DNA from: Myxococcota bacterium
GTDB taxonomy: Bacteria; Myxococcota_A; UBA796; UBA9615; JAKLKC01
DNA length: 64,000 bases
Assembly: GCA_023150875.1 (NCBI GenBank)
Contig: JAKLKC010000011.1
Location: 62,001-126,000 of the forward strand
Direction: 5' to 3'
The notes beneath the pieces were generated by a model. The model did no database searches. It was not told where the DNA came from and worked only from the letters and a program-made list of their open reading frames with translations. Positions 44,570 to 52,950 of the stretch are shown one piece after another. The translations under genes and the position numbers were made by a program. How positions within the stretch are numbered: position 1 is the first letter of the stretch; each line of letters starts with the position of its first letter.

Positions 44570-46561
44570 TCAGGGTCCGAGCGGGGCTCCGCCTTCGGGC
44601 CGAGGTACCGGCGTACCCAGACGAGCCGCGCGGCCCCGGGCCTCGGCGATCCGGGCGCGGACCTCGCCCTCCATGGCGGCGGCGCGGGCGCGCCCCGGGG
44701 CGGAGTCGGCCGGCGCCCCCACCCCCAGGGTGCCCGGCCGGCAGGTCCAGGTCCCCCCCGGCGCCTCCTGGCAGCCCAGGGAGGCGCCAGCGTCGAACAG
44801 GGCGTGGTAGCGGTACTCCGCCCGCTCGGGAGGGCATCTCCAGCCGCAGGGGCTGGATGTGGCGAGCACGGGTCGGGAAGGAGGTGCCGCGCCGGGGGCG
44901 TCCAGCAGCCACGCCGCGAAGGACCGACCGTCCGCGGCGACGCCCGGCCCCGGTGGCGGCAGGGAGACTCCCACCAGATCCGCCAGGGTCGGCATGAGGT
45001 CCACCTGGGAGGCGGTCCCGGAGCGCACCGTCCCCGCCCCGCGCCCGTCGGGGAAGCGGACCAGGAGGGGGATCCGGACGAGCTCCTCCTCCGGGAAGGT
45101 GTCGCCGGAGGTGGAGGGATGCCCGATCCAGCCCCGCTCGAAGAGCTCCTCGCCGTGGTCCGCGGTGATGACCCAGATGCAGCGGTCCAGCACGCCGGTC
45201 TCGTCCAGAAGCGCACGGATCGCCGCGATCTGCGCGTCCAGGGCGGGGACCTCGGACTCGTAGAGCCGGCGCGCCCAGGCGCGGGCGGTGTCCACGTCGC
45301 CGGGGGTGCCCCGGGGCACCGTCCACTCGGCCCTCATACGGGCCACCAGGGGGTCCGCGGCCACGGCGTCGGGGAGCTCCACCGGGCCCGCGTAGGGGGT
45401 GTGGAGGGTCGTGAGGTGCTGCCACAGGAAGGGTCGACCGGCCACGAAGGGGCGCATCGCCTCCACCGGATCCCCTCCGTCGGGGAGGGCGGCGCGGAAG
45501 CCGAGGTTGCGATACCCCTCGACCCCCGCGAAGTGCCCGATGGGGTCCCAGCCCGCGGCGGCGAAGGCCTCCAGGGGCGTGGTGATCCCCGGGGCGAGGT
45601 CCATCCCCCTCCCCTCGACCCCGTGGGCGGGCGGCGACAGCGCCGTCAGCAGGGAGATCACCGAAGGCAGGGTCCAGGCCGAGTCCGCCCGGAACCCCTC
45701 CACCCGCACCGACTCCGCGAGGATCCGCCGGAGCGCCGGGGTCGCCGCCGGCCGCCCGGGCGGCGGGAGCACGTCGGCCCGGAGGGCGTCGACGGTGAGG
45801 AGCACCACGGGCGCCCCGGGGTAGGCCGGAGGGGATCCCGCCGTCCCCCCGACGCCGCTGGAGGACGGGGGAGCAGGCCTCCCCACGAGGGCGGCGGCCA
45901 GGGCGGCGGCCAGGGCGGCCGCGAGCACGGGCCGGCGTCCCCCTCCGTGGGCGGACCCGGCACCTCCCTCCCCTTCCCGCGCGCCGCGGACTCCGGCGAC
46001 GGCGGCGGCCAGGGCCCCGAGGCCCGCACCCTGGGCGTTGAGGGCGACGTCCCGCCAGTCGAAGACCCGCGACGGGATCGCCCCCTGGATCACTTCGTCG
46101 ACGAGTCCGAGGGTCGCGGCCACCGCCGCCGCGCCCACGACCGGGGCGGCGCCCGCCCGACCGCCCGCCCCGAGGGCGCGGTGGGCGAGGACCGCCAGGA
46201 CGGCGTACTCCACGAGGTGGATCCTCTCTTCGGGCATGTCGAGGGCCGACGCCCGGGCCCACGCCGCCGCGGCCAGCGCCCCCGCGGAGGCGAGCCGGAG
46301 GGCGGGCCTCCGGTGACCGGCGATCCGGGCCAGGAGGAAGGCGGCAGCGAAGGCGAAGGAGGCGGCGACCGCGGCCCCCAACCATCCCCGGGTGCGCAGG
46401 GCATCGAGGGGCACCCGCGCGTAGGGCAGGGTCACCCACACCGCGCCCGCCGCGGCGGCCAGGGTCCCCCATGCGCGCCGGGACTCCACACCCGCCGAGG
46501 CGGACCGGGCGGGGCCGGCCGGCGGGGTACCTCGGACGAGACGAACGACGCGGTCGGACAC
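44570..46561 (-). CDS. VanZ-like membrane domain fused to a sulfatase/phosphatase-superfamily domain
   Basis: From GTG 46561 the protein has 663 residues. The first 200 are a VanZ-like membrane domain: an N-terminal helix near YARVPLDAL, the motif [19 protein letters not shown], and [20 protein letters not shown] with VALNAQGAG. The remainder is an alkaline-phosphatase-superfamily sulfatase fold. The metal Asp is in [14 protein letters not shown] (near residue 258), the Thr nucleophile position in [20 protein letters not shown] (about residue 297), and the second metal site in [20 protein letters not shown]. No Cys/Ser formylglycine motif is seen, so it may be a phosphoglycerol- or phosphoethanolamine-type transferase or hydrolase. 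Leaderless expression is predicted from the promoter at 46569. Its length and the motif spacing argue against a chimeric artefact. Confidence 0.8.
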   Translation of the reverse strand: MSDRVVRLVRGTPPAGPARSASAGVESRRAWGTLAAAAGAVWVTLPYARVPLDALRTRGWLGAAVAASFAFAAAFLLARIAGHRRPALRLASAGALAAAAWARASALDMPEERIHLVEYAVLAVLAHRALGAGGRAGAAPVVGAAAVAATLGLVDEVIQGAIPSRVFDWRDVALNAQGAGLGALAAAVAGVRGAREGEGGAGSAHGGGRRPVLAAALAAALAAALVGRPAPPSSSGVGGTAGSPPAYPGAPVVLLTVDALRADVLPPPGRPAATPALRRILAESVRVEGFRADSAWTLPSVISLLTALSPPAHGVEGRGMDLAPGITTPLEAFAAAGWDPIGHFAGVEGYRNLGFRAALPDGGDPVEAMRPFVAGRPFLWQHLTTLHTPYAGPVELPDAVAADPLVARMRAEWTVPRGTPGDVDTARAWARRLYESEVPALDAQIAAIRALLDETGVLDRCIWVITADHGEELFERGWIGHPSTSGDTFPEEELVRIPLLVRFPDGRGAGTVRSGTASQVDLMPTLADLVGVSLPPPGPGVAADGRSFAAWLLDAPGAAPPSRPVLATSSPCGWRCPPERAEYRYHALFDAGASLGCQEAPGGTWTCRPGTLGVGAPADSAPGRARAAAMEGEVRARIAEARGRAARLGTPVPRPEGGAPLGP

Positions 46562-46568
46562 GGGCGGA

Positions 46569-46577
46569 AGGATAGCA
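46569..46577 (-). promoter_or_regulatory. Extended -10 promoter (TGCTATCCT), predicted leaderless start
   Basis: The element matches the ssb promoter exactly and ends 8 bases from GTG 46561. It supports that start codon, which lacks a ribosome site. Confidence 0.55.
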
Positions 46578-47203
46578 GCGCCAGGGCGAGCGGGCGTCAC
46601 CGACGACGACGCCGGAGCCCGGGAGGAGCCGCCGACCCTCGCCGGATCTCCGACGTGGCGGGAAGGGGCGGAGCCGGGCTTCAAGGCGGGGCCCGGCGGG
46701 CCGAAGAGGAAGACGGCCCCCGGAGCGGCGTCGGTGGCTCGCCGTCGGCGGGGAGGGAGGTGCGTCAACCATCGGTGATCCAAGGAGAATCTCCTGGGGC
46801 GGACCACCGCCCCCCCAACGGGGCCGGGCTCCTCCGCCGGGTGCGCCGGCGCGTCGGACCCCCAGGGGACGGCGGACCCGATCCCGGCGAGCCGCCGGTC
46901 GCCCGTTGCGCGCGGGGGCACTCCCTGGCAACATTCACCTGGTTCCAAACAGACGGTTCCGCGGACGGGCCCGACCCGGCCGCGGTTTCCTCAAGGGGTC
47001 CGGTCACCGGGCCTGCTCCACTCCGCCGCGGCCCGCGGCGCCCCGTTCGGGGGCGCGGGCGCGGGATCGGGCCGAGCGGGAGCGGAGGATCGGGCCGACG
47101 GCGGGGCGAGGTCGCCGACCGCCGGGCGGACACAGGTCGAGCCGGCCCCCGGGGCCGGCGGGTCAGGACCGGCGGCAGGACGCCGGCTCGGAGAACGGGC
47201 GAC
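46578..47203. other. Gene-free divergent region with one dyad
   Basis: No convincing gene is seen in about 625 bases; the open frames on either strand are Pro/Arg/Gly noise. A perfect dyad AGGAGA-A-TCTCCT lies at 46783-46795, and two GGTTCC direct repeats lie at 46941 and 46955 in an AT-richer patch. Either could belong to control of the motor operon that begins at 47204. No promoter for that operon is identified with confidence. Confidence 0.3.
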
Positions 47204-47857
47204 ATGAACTTCAGGGAGTTCCTCAACCACGCGGGCCCCGCGTTCTACGTCAACATCGCGGTGTCCATCCTGGCCCTCGGGATCATCGTGGAGCGGATCT
47301 ACGCGGTGTTCTTCCGCCTCCGGATCCCGGTGAAGCCCTTCATGGACGCCGTCGAGAAGCAGCTCCTCGCCGGGAAGGTCGACCGCGCGATCCAGATCTG
47401 CTCCTCGTACCCCGACGCCGCGCTCCCCGGGGTGATCCGGGCGGCCCTCACCCACTCGAACCTCGGGGGAGCGGCGGTGGCCGGCGCCATCGAGGAGGCC
47501 ATGAGCGAGGTCGCCCCCAAGGTGAACAAGCGCACCTCGTCCCTCTGGTCCCTCGCGAACATCGCCACCCTGGTGGGCCTGATCGGGACGATCTTCGGCC
47601 TGATCGGCGCCTTCGCGGCGGTCGCGGTCGCCTCGCCGGACAAGAAGGCGGAGATGCTCTCCATCGGCATCGCCGAGGCGATGTACAACACGGCCTTCGG
47701 CCTCACCATCGCCGTGTCCTGCATCGGCGCCCACCTGCTCCTCACCGGCGCGACCAAGGGGATCGTCGAGAGCATCGAGCACGCCTCGGTCCGGATCGAG
47801 AACCTCCTGGCCCGCTCGCGGTCGCAGTCCCGCCGCGGGCAGTACGAGTCCGCCTGA
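47204..47857 (+). CDS. MotA/TolQ/ExbB-family proton channel protein (AglR-like)
   Basis: This 217-residue inner-membrane protein has three membrane helices and is of the MotA/TolQ/ExbB family. It begins NFREFLNHAGPAFYVNIAVS. The long cytoplasmic segment carries AIQICSSYPDAALPGVIRAA and EEAMSEVAPKVNKRTSSLWS, and the two channel helices are LANIATLVGLIGTIFGLIGA and GLTIAVSCIGAHLLLTG. Such proteins form proton channels that drive motion of a periplasmic partner. GGAG lies upstream of ATG 47204. Two ExbD/TolR genes follow in the same operon. One TolQ followed by two TolR genes is the order of aglR-aglQ-aglS in the Myxococcus gliding motor; a Tol/Exb uptake role remains possible. Confidence 0.88.
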   Translation: MNFREFLNHAGPAFYVNIAVSILALGIIVERIYAVFFRLRIPVKPFMDAVEKQLLAGKVDRAIQICSSYPDAALPGVIRAALTHSNLGGAAVAGAIEEAMSEVAPKVNKRTSSLWSLANIATLVGLIGTIFGLIGAFAAVAVASPDKKAEMLSIGIAEAMYNTAFGLTIAVSCIGAHLLLTGATKGIVESIEHASVRIENLLARSRSQSRRGQYESA

Positions 47858-47903
47858 CGGGGGAGGCCCGGGGGGAAGACGCCCGGGCCACGGAGATCGA
47901 CCC

Positions 47904-48407
47904 ATGAGCCGGACGCGACGCTTCGGTGGACACGGCGAGGGGGAGGACATCGCCGAGAGCGAGCTGAACCTCGTCCCCTATCTCGACATCATGGTCAACC
48001 TGATCATGTTCATGCTGGTCACGGTGTCCTACCTGGCCCAGTTGAAGGTGATCGACATCGTCGCCCCGAACTACGGGGCCGACGCCAGCGGCAAGACCGA
48101 GAAGTCCGAACCCGAGCGGAGCCTCACCCTCGCCATCACCGAGAGCGGCTACACCATCCTCTCCAACGATCCGACCCTGGGCCGGTTCTCGGTACCGATG
48201 GCCGGGGGCGACTTCGACTATCGCGGCCTGACCAGCAAGCTCTCCGAGCTGAAGTCCCAGCACAAGATCTCGAACACGCTGGTGGTCGTCGCCGCCCCCC
48301 AGGTGGCCTACGCCGCGGTGGTCAAGACCCTGGACGCCGCCCGAGCCGACGGCGAGAAGCAACTGTTCCCCGACGTGGCCCTGGGTCAGGTCTACGGCGG
48401 CAAGTGA
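47904..48407 (+). CDS. ExbD/TolR-family protein (first of pair, AglQ-like)
   Basis: This 167-residue protein has a short cytoplasmic N-terminus ending SELNLVPYLDIMVNLIMFML. That membrane helix contains the conserved proton-carrying Asp (LDIM). The periplasmic domain is beta/alpha (ERSLTLAITESGYTILSNDP, ISNTLVVVAAPQVAYAAVVK). The PYLDIM sequence matches the TolR/ExbD family, in which the Asp couples proton flux to movement. It starts 46 bases after the TolQ-like gene and ends 16 bases before the second TolR gene. Confidence 0.88.
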   Translation: MSRTRRFGGHGEGEDIAESELNLVPYLDIMVNLIMFMLVTVSYLAQLKVIDIVAPNYGADASGKTEKSEPERSLTLAITESGYTILSNDPTLGRFSVPMAGGDFDYRGLTSKLSELKSQHKISNTLVVVAAPQVAYAAVVKTLDAARADGEKQLFPDVALGQVYGGK

Positions 48408-48423
48408 AGGGGCCGGGGAGTCC

Positions 48424-49074
48424 ATGAGCAAGCATCCGGGCGGAAAGGACCCCGCCGCGAGCGCGGCCGCCGACGCCGGCACCGATCCCACGCAGTGGGA
48501 GGCGGACTACGGCGACGAGGCCGAAGACGAGGAGGAGCTCGCCCGGATCCGCCGGCGCCGGCGCCTGAAGGCCCGGGCCGGGCGGTCCATCGGCGACCAG
48601 ATCCGCGAGCTCAACCTGACCGCGATGATGGACATGATGACCATCCTCCTGGTCTTCCTGCTCAAGAGCTACGCGGAGCAGCCCGAGAACCTGACCATCA
48701 GCGACAAGCTGACCCCTCCGTTCTCCACGGCGACCAGCGACGTCCAGGCGGCGGTGACCATCACCGTGACGGCCGAGGAGATCCTGGTGGACAACAAGCC
48801 CGTGGTGAACCTGAAGGAGGACGGCCTGCCCGCCGATCCCCAGGGCCAGGGGCGCAGCACGGTCATCCCCTCCCTGTTCGAGTCCCTCCAGGAGCGGGCC
48901 GCCCAGCTCAAGTCCCTGGAGGAGCGCGGCGGCGCCCCCTTCGACGGCCGCCTCCTCCTGGTGGCCGACAAGTCCGCCCCCTACCGCCTCGTCACCGCCG
49001 TCCTCTACACCGCCGGCCAGGCCCACTTCAGCCAGTATCGATTGGTGGTGCAGAAGGCCAGCGGCGGCAAGTGA
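48424..49074 (+). CDS. ExbD/TolR-family protein (second of pair, AglS-like)
   Basis: This 216-residue protein has an unusually long acidic/basic cytoplasmic N-terminus (DEAEDEEELARIRRRRRLKA), then the membrane helix LTAMMDMMTILLVFLLKSYA with the conserved Asp. The periplasmic domain begins near QAAVTITVTAEEILVDNKPV and ends FSQYRLVVQKASGGK. The C-terminal GGK is shared with the first TolR protein (YGGK), which suggests gene duplication. It completes the TolQ-TolR-TolR unit. The downstream gene is on the opposite strand. Confidence 0.88.
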   Translation: MSKHPGGKDPAASAAADAGTDPTQWEADYGDEAEDEEELARIRRRRRLKARAGRSIGDQIRELNLTAMMDMMTILLVFLLKSYAEQPENLTISDKLTPPFSTATSDVQAAVTITVTAEEILVDNKPVVNLKEDGLPADPQGQGRSTVIPSLFESLQERAAQLKSLEERGGAPFDGRLLLVADKSAPYRLVTAVLYTAGQAHFSQYRLVVQKASGGK

Positions 49075-49167
49075 TCCCCCCGGGGCCGCGGCGGCCGTCC
49101 TCGGCCTTCCCCGCCTCCCGCCCCGCTTTCCCCGACGCGGGCCCCGGCCGCCGCGCGCCCCTCGCCG

Positions 49168-49935
49168 TCACCGCCCCAGGGACGCGACGAACCCCCCGTA
49201 CACGCCCGGCCCAGTCCCGTCGTGCTCGGGGTGCCACTCCAGCCCCACGGCGAGCCAGTCCCCCGTCGCCTCGACGGCCTCGACACACCCGTCCGCGGCC
49301 TCGGCGGAGACCGTCAGGCCCCGCCCCAGCCGCGCCACCGCCTGGTGGTGGGCGCTCCGGACCCGCCTCTCCCCCGGGCCCAGCCACGCCGAGAGGCGGG
49401 TGGACGGGAGGACCCGGACGAGGTGGTCCACCGGCGCAGACCCGTGACCGTGGGGGATCCCCCCGGGCCTCCCCTCCAGGTCCTGGATCAGGGTGCCGCC
49501 CCGGTGGACGTTGAGCACCTGCATCCCGTAGCAGATCCCGAGCACCGGCACGCCCCGGGCCTCGCAGGCGGAGAGCAGGGCGAGGTCGGCCTCCACCCTC
49601 TCCCTCACCTCGGGCTCCGTCCGGGGCGACTCCGTCGCTCCGTAGAGGTCCGGGGGCACGTCGTCGCCACCGCTGATCACCACGCCGTCCACGCGCCCCA
49701 GGGCGGAGACGGGGGTGTCCGGCCCCCAGAGGAGGGGCGCGGCGCCCGCGGCGGCCAGGGCGCGGGCGTAGGCGCGGTGGACGTACAGGTAGTCCTGGCC
49801 GGGGCGCAGGCGCAGGCCGGGATCGATGCACACCGAGACGGCGACGACGGGAGGAGGCAGTCGGGGCTCCGGCGATCGGGCGGGATGCCAGGAAGGGAGG
49901 GCCCTCACCCCGGGCGAGGGAGTGCAGGATGACAC
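49168..49935 (-). CDS. Class I glutamine amidotransferase (peptidase C26, PuuD-like)
   Basis: This 255-residue enzyme has the triad of gamma-glutamyl-gamma-aminobutyrate hydrolases: the nucleophile Cys in PVLGICYGMQVLNVHRGG (about residue 132), the SAHHQAVARLGRG segment, and the acid/His pair in VGLEWHPEHDG. VDGVVISGGDDVPPDLYG is the oxyanion region. It has no synthetase domain, so it acts as a free hydrolase, probably on a gamma-glutamyl amide such as the putrescine or polyamine conjugate. GTG 49935 is used; the first 25 residues are not conserved-looking and may be excess. It is divergent from the sulfatase gene 72 bases away. Confidence 0.85.
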   Translation of the reverse strand: MSSCTPSPGVRALPSWHPARSPEPRLPPPVVAVSVCIDPGLRLRPGQDYLYVHRAYARALAAAGAAPLLWGPDTPVSALGRVDGVVISGGDDVPPDLYGATESPRTEPEVRERVEADLALLSACEARGVPVLGICYGMQVLNVHRGGTLIQDLEGRPGGIPHGHGSAPVDHLVRVLPSTRLSAWLGPGERRVRSAHHQAVARLGRGLTVSAEAADGCVEAVEATGDWLAVGLEWHPEHDGTGPGVYGGFVASLGR

Positions 49936-49984
49936 CCCGGCCGGACGCCCTGCAACGGGCGGGGTGGTGCGGCGCGGGGGGGGC

Positions 49985-49993
49985 CGCTATCAT
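49985..49993 (+). promoter_or_regulatory. -10 element (CGCTATCAT) of the sulfatase gene
   Basis: TATCAT differs from TATAAT at one base. The predicted transcription start near 50000 would leave only about 8 bases before ATG 50008, consistent with the missing Shine-Dalgarno. Confidence 0.45.
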
Positions 49994-50007
49994 CGGGCCC
50001 TCCCGCC

Positions 50008-51549
50008 ATGGCCCGATCCCCCCGCGCCCTCGCCGCCGTCCTGGTCGTGCTCGCCGCAGCCGCGGTGGCCGTCGCCCTTGCGCTGCGGGAGCGCCGGCCC
50101 CTGTCCGTGGACGGCCCGGCCGAGCCGCCCCGCGCCGCGGACAGGCCCGACATCCTCCTCGTCACCATCGACACGCTGAGGGGGGACCACCTGGGAGTCG
50201 CCGGCGGCCCCGAGGGGGTGACGCCCCGGATCGACGCGCTGGCCAGGGAGGGGGCGTGGTTCGGGGACGCCGAGACCCCGGCCCCATCCACCCTGGCCTC
50301 CCACGCGAGCCTCTTCACGTCGCGGGTCCCCCACCGGCACGGGGTCAGCCGGAACGGATACGTGCTCCAGGACGACGCCGTGACCCTGGCGGAGCGCCTC
50401 GCGGGCGCGGGCTACGAGACCGCCGCCTTCGTCAGCTCCTTCGCGGTGGTGCGAAACACCGGGATCGGCCAGGGCTTCCGCACCTTCGACGAGGGCCGGA
50501 TGGAGATCCGGGGGGGCTACCACATCGAGCAGCCCGCCGAGGTGACCAACGCCCGGGTGCTGGACTGGTGGGCGTCCAGGAAGGCCGACGCCCCGTGGTT
50601 CGCATGGGTCCACTACTTCGATCCCCACTACCCCTACCAGCCCCCGGAGCCCTTCGCCTCCCGGTTCGCGGGGGGCTACTCCGGCCCCGTCACCGGCTCG
50701 ATGCGGGACGTGAAGGCGGTCCGGCTGCGTTTTCGAGATGGGGGAGACGTCGGCGAGGAGGGCCGCCAGCTCCAGCGACTCTATGCCGGGGAGGTCGCCT
50801 ACACCGACTTCCGCCTGGGGGAGCTGCTGGACGGACTGCGGGAGAGGGGCGCCCTGGAGAGGGCGGTGGTGGTGGTCACCTCCGACCACGGCGAGACCTT
50901 CGGCGAGCACGCCTTCGGGGCGTACGACCACGGTCAGAACGTCTACCGCACCAACGTCCACGTACCGCTGGTGGTGTGGTCGCGCCGTTGGCTCGCTCCC
51001 CGGGGGAGGATCGAAGGAGCGGCCTCGATCCTGGACCTGGCACCGACGTTCCTGGCGTGGGCCGGGGCGCCCGCCCTCCCCGAGGCCGAGGGCATCGACC
51101 TGCGGCCGGTGCTGGAGGGGAAGGCCCCTCTCCCCCTGGACCGGCGGCTGTACGCCGAGGCGACCCGGGGCAGGAGCCGTGGGGGGACCTCGGGATGGCC
51201 CAACGCCTCGTTCTCCCGGGCAGTCCGGGAGGGCGAGACGCGCCTGGTGCGCCGGCGATCGGGGATCCGCCTTCGGGACGAGCTGTTCGATCTGTCCCGG
51301 GACCCCGGGGAGGCGCGGGACCTCTCATCGGAGGCCGGCTCGGACGACATGCTCCGGCGCCTCAGGGAGGGGATCTCGGAGTTCGACCGCTCCCAAGGGG
51401 CCTTCGTCGCGCCCCGACCGATGAAGGACATCGAGACCTTGGAGCGGCTGATGGCCCTGGGCTACGTCGACGATGCCCGGTCGGCGGCGGGGGGCGAGGG
51501 GACGGCGGGGGGCGAGGGGGAGGACGAGGACGACGGCGGGGGCGGGTGA
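50008..51549 (+). CDS. Membrane-anchored sulfatase-superfamily protein
   Basis: This 513-residue protein has an N-terminal membrane anchor (ALAAVLVVLAAAAVAVALAL). The alkaline-phosphatase-superfamily core has the metal Asp in ILLVTIDTLRGDHLGVAGG, a nucleophile region TPAPSTLASHASLFTSRVPH in which Thr95 sits where Cys/Ser/Thr is expected, and the second metal site VVVTSDHGETFGEHAFGAYD. The usual Pro after the nucleophile is Ala. It lacks the CxPxR sulfatase box, so it may act on phosphate esters of glycans or lipids. The C-terminus is a Gly/Glu/Asp run. It is convergent with the aminotransferase, whose stop lies 4 bases away. Confidence 0.85.
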   Translation: MARSPRALAAVLVVLAAAAVAVALALRERRPLSVDGPAEPPRAADRPDILLVTIDTLRGDHLGVAGGPEGVTPRIDALAREGAWFGDAETPAPSTLASHASLFTSRVPHRHGVSRNGYVLQDDAVTLAERLAGAGYETAAFVSSFAVVRNTGIGQGFRTFDEGRMEIRGGYHIEQPAEVTNARVLDWWASRKADAPWFAWVHYFDPHYPYQPPEPFASRFAGGYSGPVTGSMRDVKAVRLRFRDGGDVGEEGRQLQRLYAGEVAYTDFRLGELLDGLRERGALERAVVVVTSDHGETFGEHAFGAYDHGQNVYRTNVHVPLVVWSRRWLAPRGRIEGAASILDLAPTFLAWAGAPALPEAEGIDLRPVLEGKAPLPLDRRLYAEATRGRSRGGTSGWPNASFSRAVREGETRLVRRRSGIRLRDELFDLSRDPGEARDLSSEAGSDDMLRRLREGISEFDRSQGAFVAPRPMKDIETLERLMALGYVDDARSAAGGEGTAGGEGEDEDDGGGG

Positions 51550-51558
51550 GGGCTCACC
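51545..51558. terminator. Palindrome across convergent stop codons
   Basis: GGTGAG-GG-CTCACC is a perfect 14-base palindrome containing the TGA of both genes. As RNA it would give a 5-bp stem with a four-base loop, a weak structure; a functional terminator is uncertain. Confidence 0.25.
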
Positions 51559-52729
51559 GGTCGCACCACGCCCGAAGGCGCTCCCCGGCGGCGTGGAGCG
51601 TCTCGTCCTTCTTGGTGAAGGTGAAGCGGAGCTTGGTCCGCCCCAGCGCGGCGTCCTTGTAGAAGGAGGAGCCCGGCACGGCGGCGACCCCCACGTCCCG
51701 GACCAGGTGGCGGGCCAGGGCGACGTCGTCGTCCCACCCGAGGTCCCGGATGTCGGTCATGACGTAGTAGGCGCCCTCGGGGTCATGGCAGCGGAACCCG
51801 GCCTCCCGCAGGTAGCCCAGGAGGATCCGCCGCTTTCGGTCGTAGTCCTCGGCGAGGCGTGCGTAGTACGAGTCGGGCAGGGACAGGGCGAACGCGCCCG
51901 CCTCCTGGAGGGGGTGGGGCGCGCCGACGGTCAGGAAGTCGTGGACCTTGCGGATCCCCGCGGCGATCTCGGGTCGGGCGATGGCCCAGGCGAGGCGCCA
52001 GCCGGTGACGGAGTATGTCTTGGAGGCGCCGCTGATGGTGACGGTGCGCTCCATCATGCCCGGCAGGGTGGCGATGGAGACGTGGCGGCGGCCCCCATAG
52101 AGGATGTGCTCGTAGATCTCGTCGGTGACGACGAACAGGTCGCGGTCGATGGCGACGTCGGCGATCTGGAGCAGCTCCTCCCGGGTGAACACCTTGCCCA
52201 GGGGGTTGTGGGGGGTGTTGAGGATGATCGCCCGGGCCCGGGGGCCGCAGGCGGCCCGCAGCTCGTCGGGGTCGAAACCGAAGCGCCCCGTAGCGTCCTC
52301 CCGCAGCGACACGTAGCGGGGAGAGGCGCCGGACAGGATGGAGTCGGGCCCGTAGTTCTCGTAGAAGGGGTCGAAGGTCACCACCTCGTCCCCGGGGTCC
52401 ACGAGGGCCAGCAGGGTGGCGATCATCGCCTCGGTGGCGCCGCAGGTGACGGTGACGTCCAGGTCGGGATCGCACTCGATCCCGTTGAACGTGCGGACCT
52501 TGCGGGCGATGGCCTCGCGGAACGCGGGGGAGCCCCAGGTCACGGCGTACTGGTTCTTGCCGTCCCGGAGCGCGGCGGCGGCAGCATCGATGAGCTCCTC
52601 GGGGGGATCGAAGTCCGGGAACCCCTGGGAGAGGTTCACGGCGCCGTGCCTGCGGGCCTCCAGCGTCATCGTACGGATCACCGACTCGGTGAACTGGCGG
52701 GCCTTGTGGGAGAGGAGGGGCTCGGGCAT
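51554..52729 (-). CDS. Class I/II PLP-dependent aminotransferase (kynurenine/methionine aminotransferase-like)
   Basis: This 391-residue fold-type I aminotransferase has AVNLSQGFPDFDPPEELIDA, the family signature of the YbdL/KAT group, then YENYGPDSILSGASPRYV and LNTPHNPLGKVFTREELLQI. The PLP-binding Lys is in SGASKTYSVTGWRLAWAI, and RLRFTFTKK-like sequence near the C-terminus binds the substrate carboxylate. Members convert kynurenine, methionine or glutamine to oxo-acids with a 2-oxoacid acceptor; the exact amino donor cannot be deduced. The TGCTACCCT promoter at 52763 gives a short leader of about 25 bases. Confidence 0.9.
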   Translation of the reverse strand: MPEPLLSHKARQFTESVIRTMTLEARRHGAVNLSQGFPDFDPPEELIDAAAAALRDGKNQYAVTWGSPAFREAIARKVRTFNGIECDPDLDVTVTCGATEAMIATLLALVDPGDEVVTFDPFYENYGPDSILSGASPRYVSLREDATGRFGFDPDELRAACGPRARAIILNTPHNPLGKVFTREELLQIADVAIDRDLFVVTDEIYEHILYGGRRHVSIATLPGMMERTVTISGASKTYSVTGWRLAWAIARPEIAAGIRKVHDFLTVGAPHPLQEAGAFALSLPDSYYARLAEDYDRKRRILLGYLREAGFRCHDPEGAYYVMTDIRDLGWDDDVALARHLVRDVGVAAVPGSSFYKDAALGRTKLRFTFTKKDETLHAAGERLRAWCDR

Positions 52730-52762
52730 GGGGCTGGGGTCGTCCCGTCGGTTGGAGGGCAC

Positions 52763-52771
52763 AGGGTAGCA
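52763..52771 (-). promoter_or_regulatory. Extended -10 promoter (TGCTACCCT) of the aminotransferase gene
   Basis: TGCTACCCT on the minus strand, the same extended -10 form found before ssb and the others. The predicted start lies about 25 bases before ATG 52729. Confidence 0.5.
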
Positions 52772-52950
52772 CGGGGACCGCGGCACCCCGGCGGGAGGAC
52801 CCGCACCCCGGGGGACACCCCCGGGGAGTCGGGATCCGGACCTCCCTTGACCTCGCCCGCTCCCCGGCGGTAGCCTCTCCGCCCATGGGACGCGGGAGGG
52901 CGCCCCTCGCCGGTGGGTGGGATCGGCGCGTCCTCCCGAAGGGAGCGCCG

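Noticed and set aside
46765-47226. Minus-strand open frame in the gene-free region before the motor operon
   Set aside because: It reads as Pro/Arg/Ser noise with no ribosome site, and it overlaps the start of the TolQ-like gene.
51545-51558. Palindrome between convergent stops as a strong terminator
   Set aside because: Two facing TGA stops create symmetry by themselves, and the stem is only five pairs without a T-run. It is listed as a low-confidence feature only.
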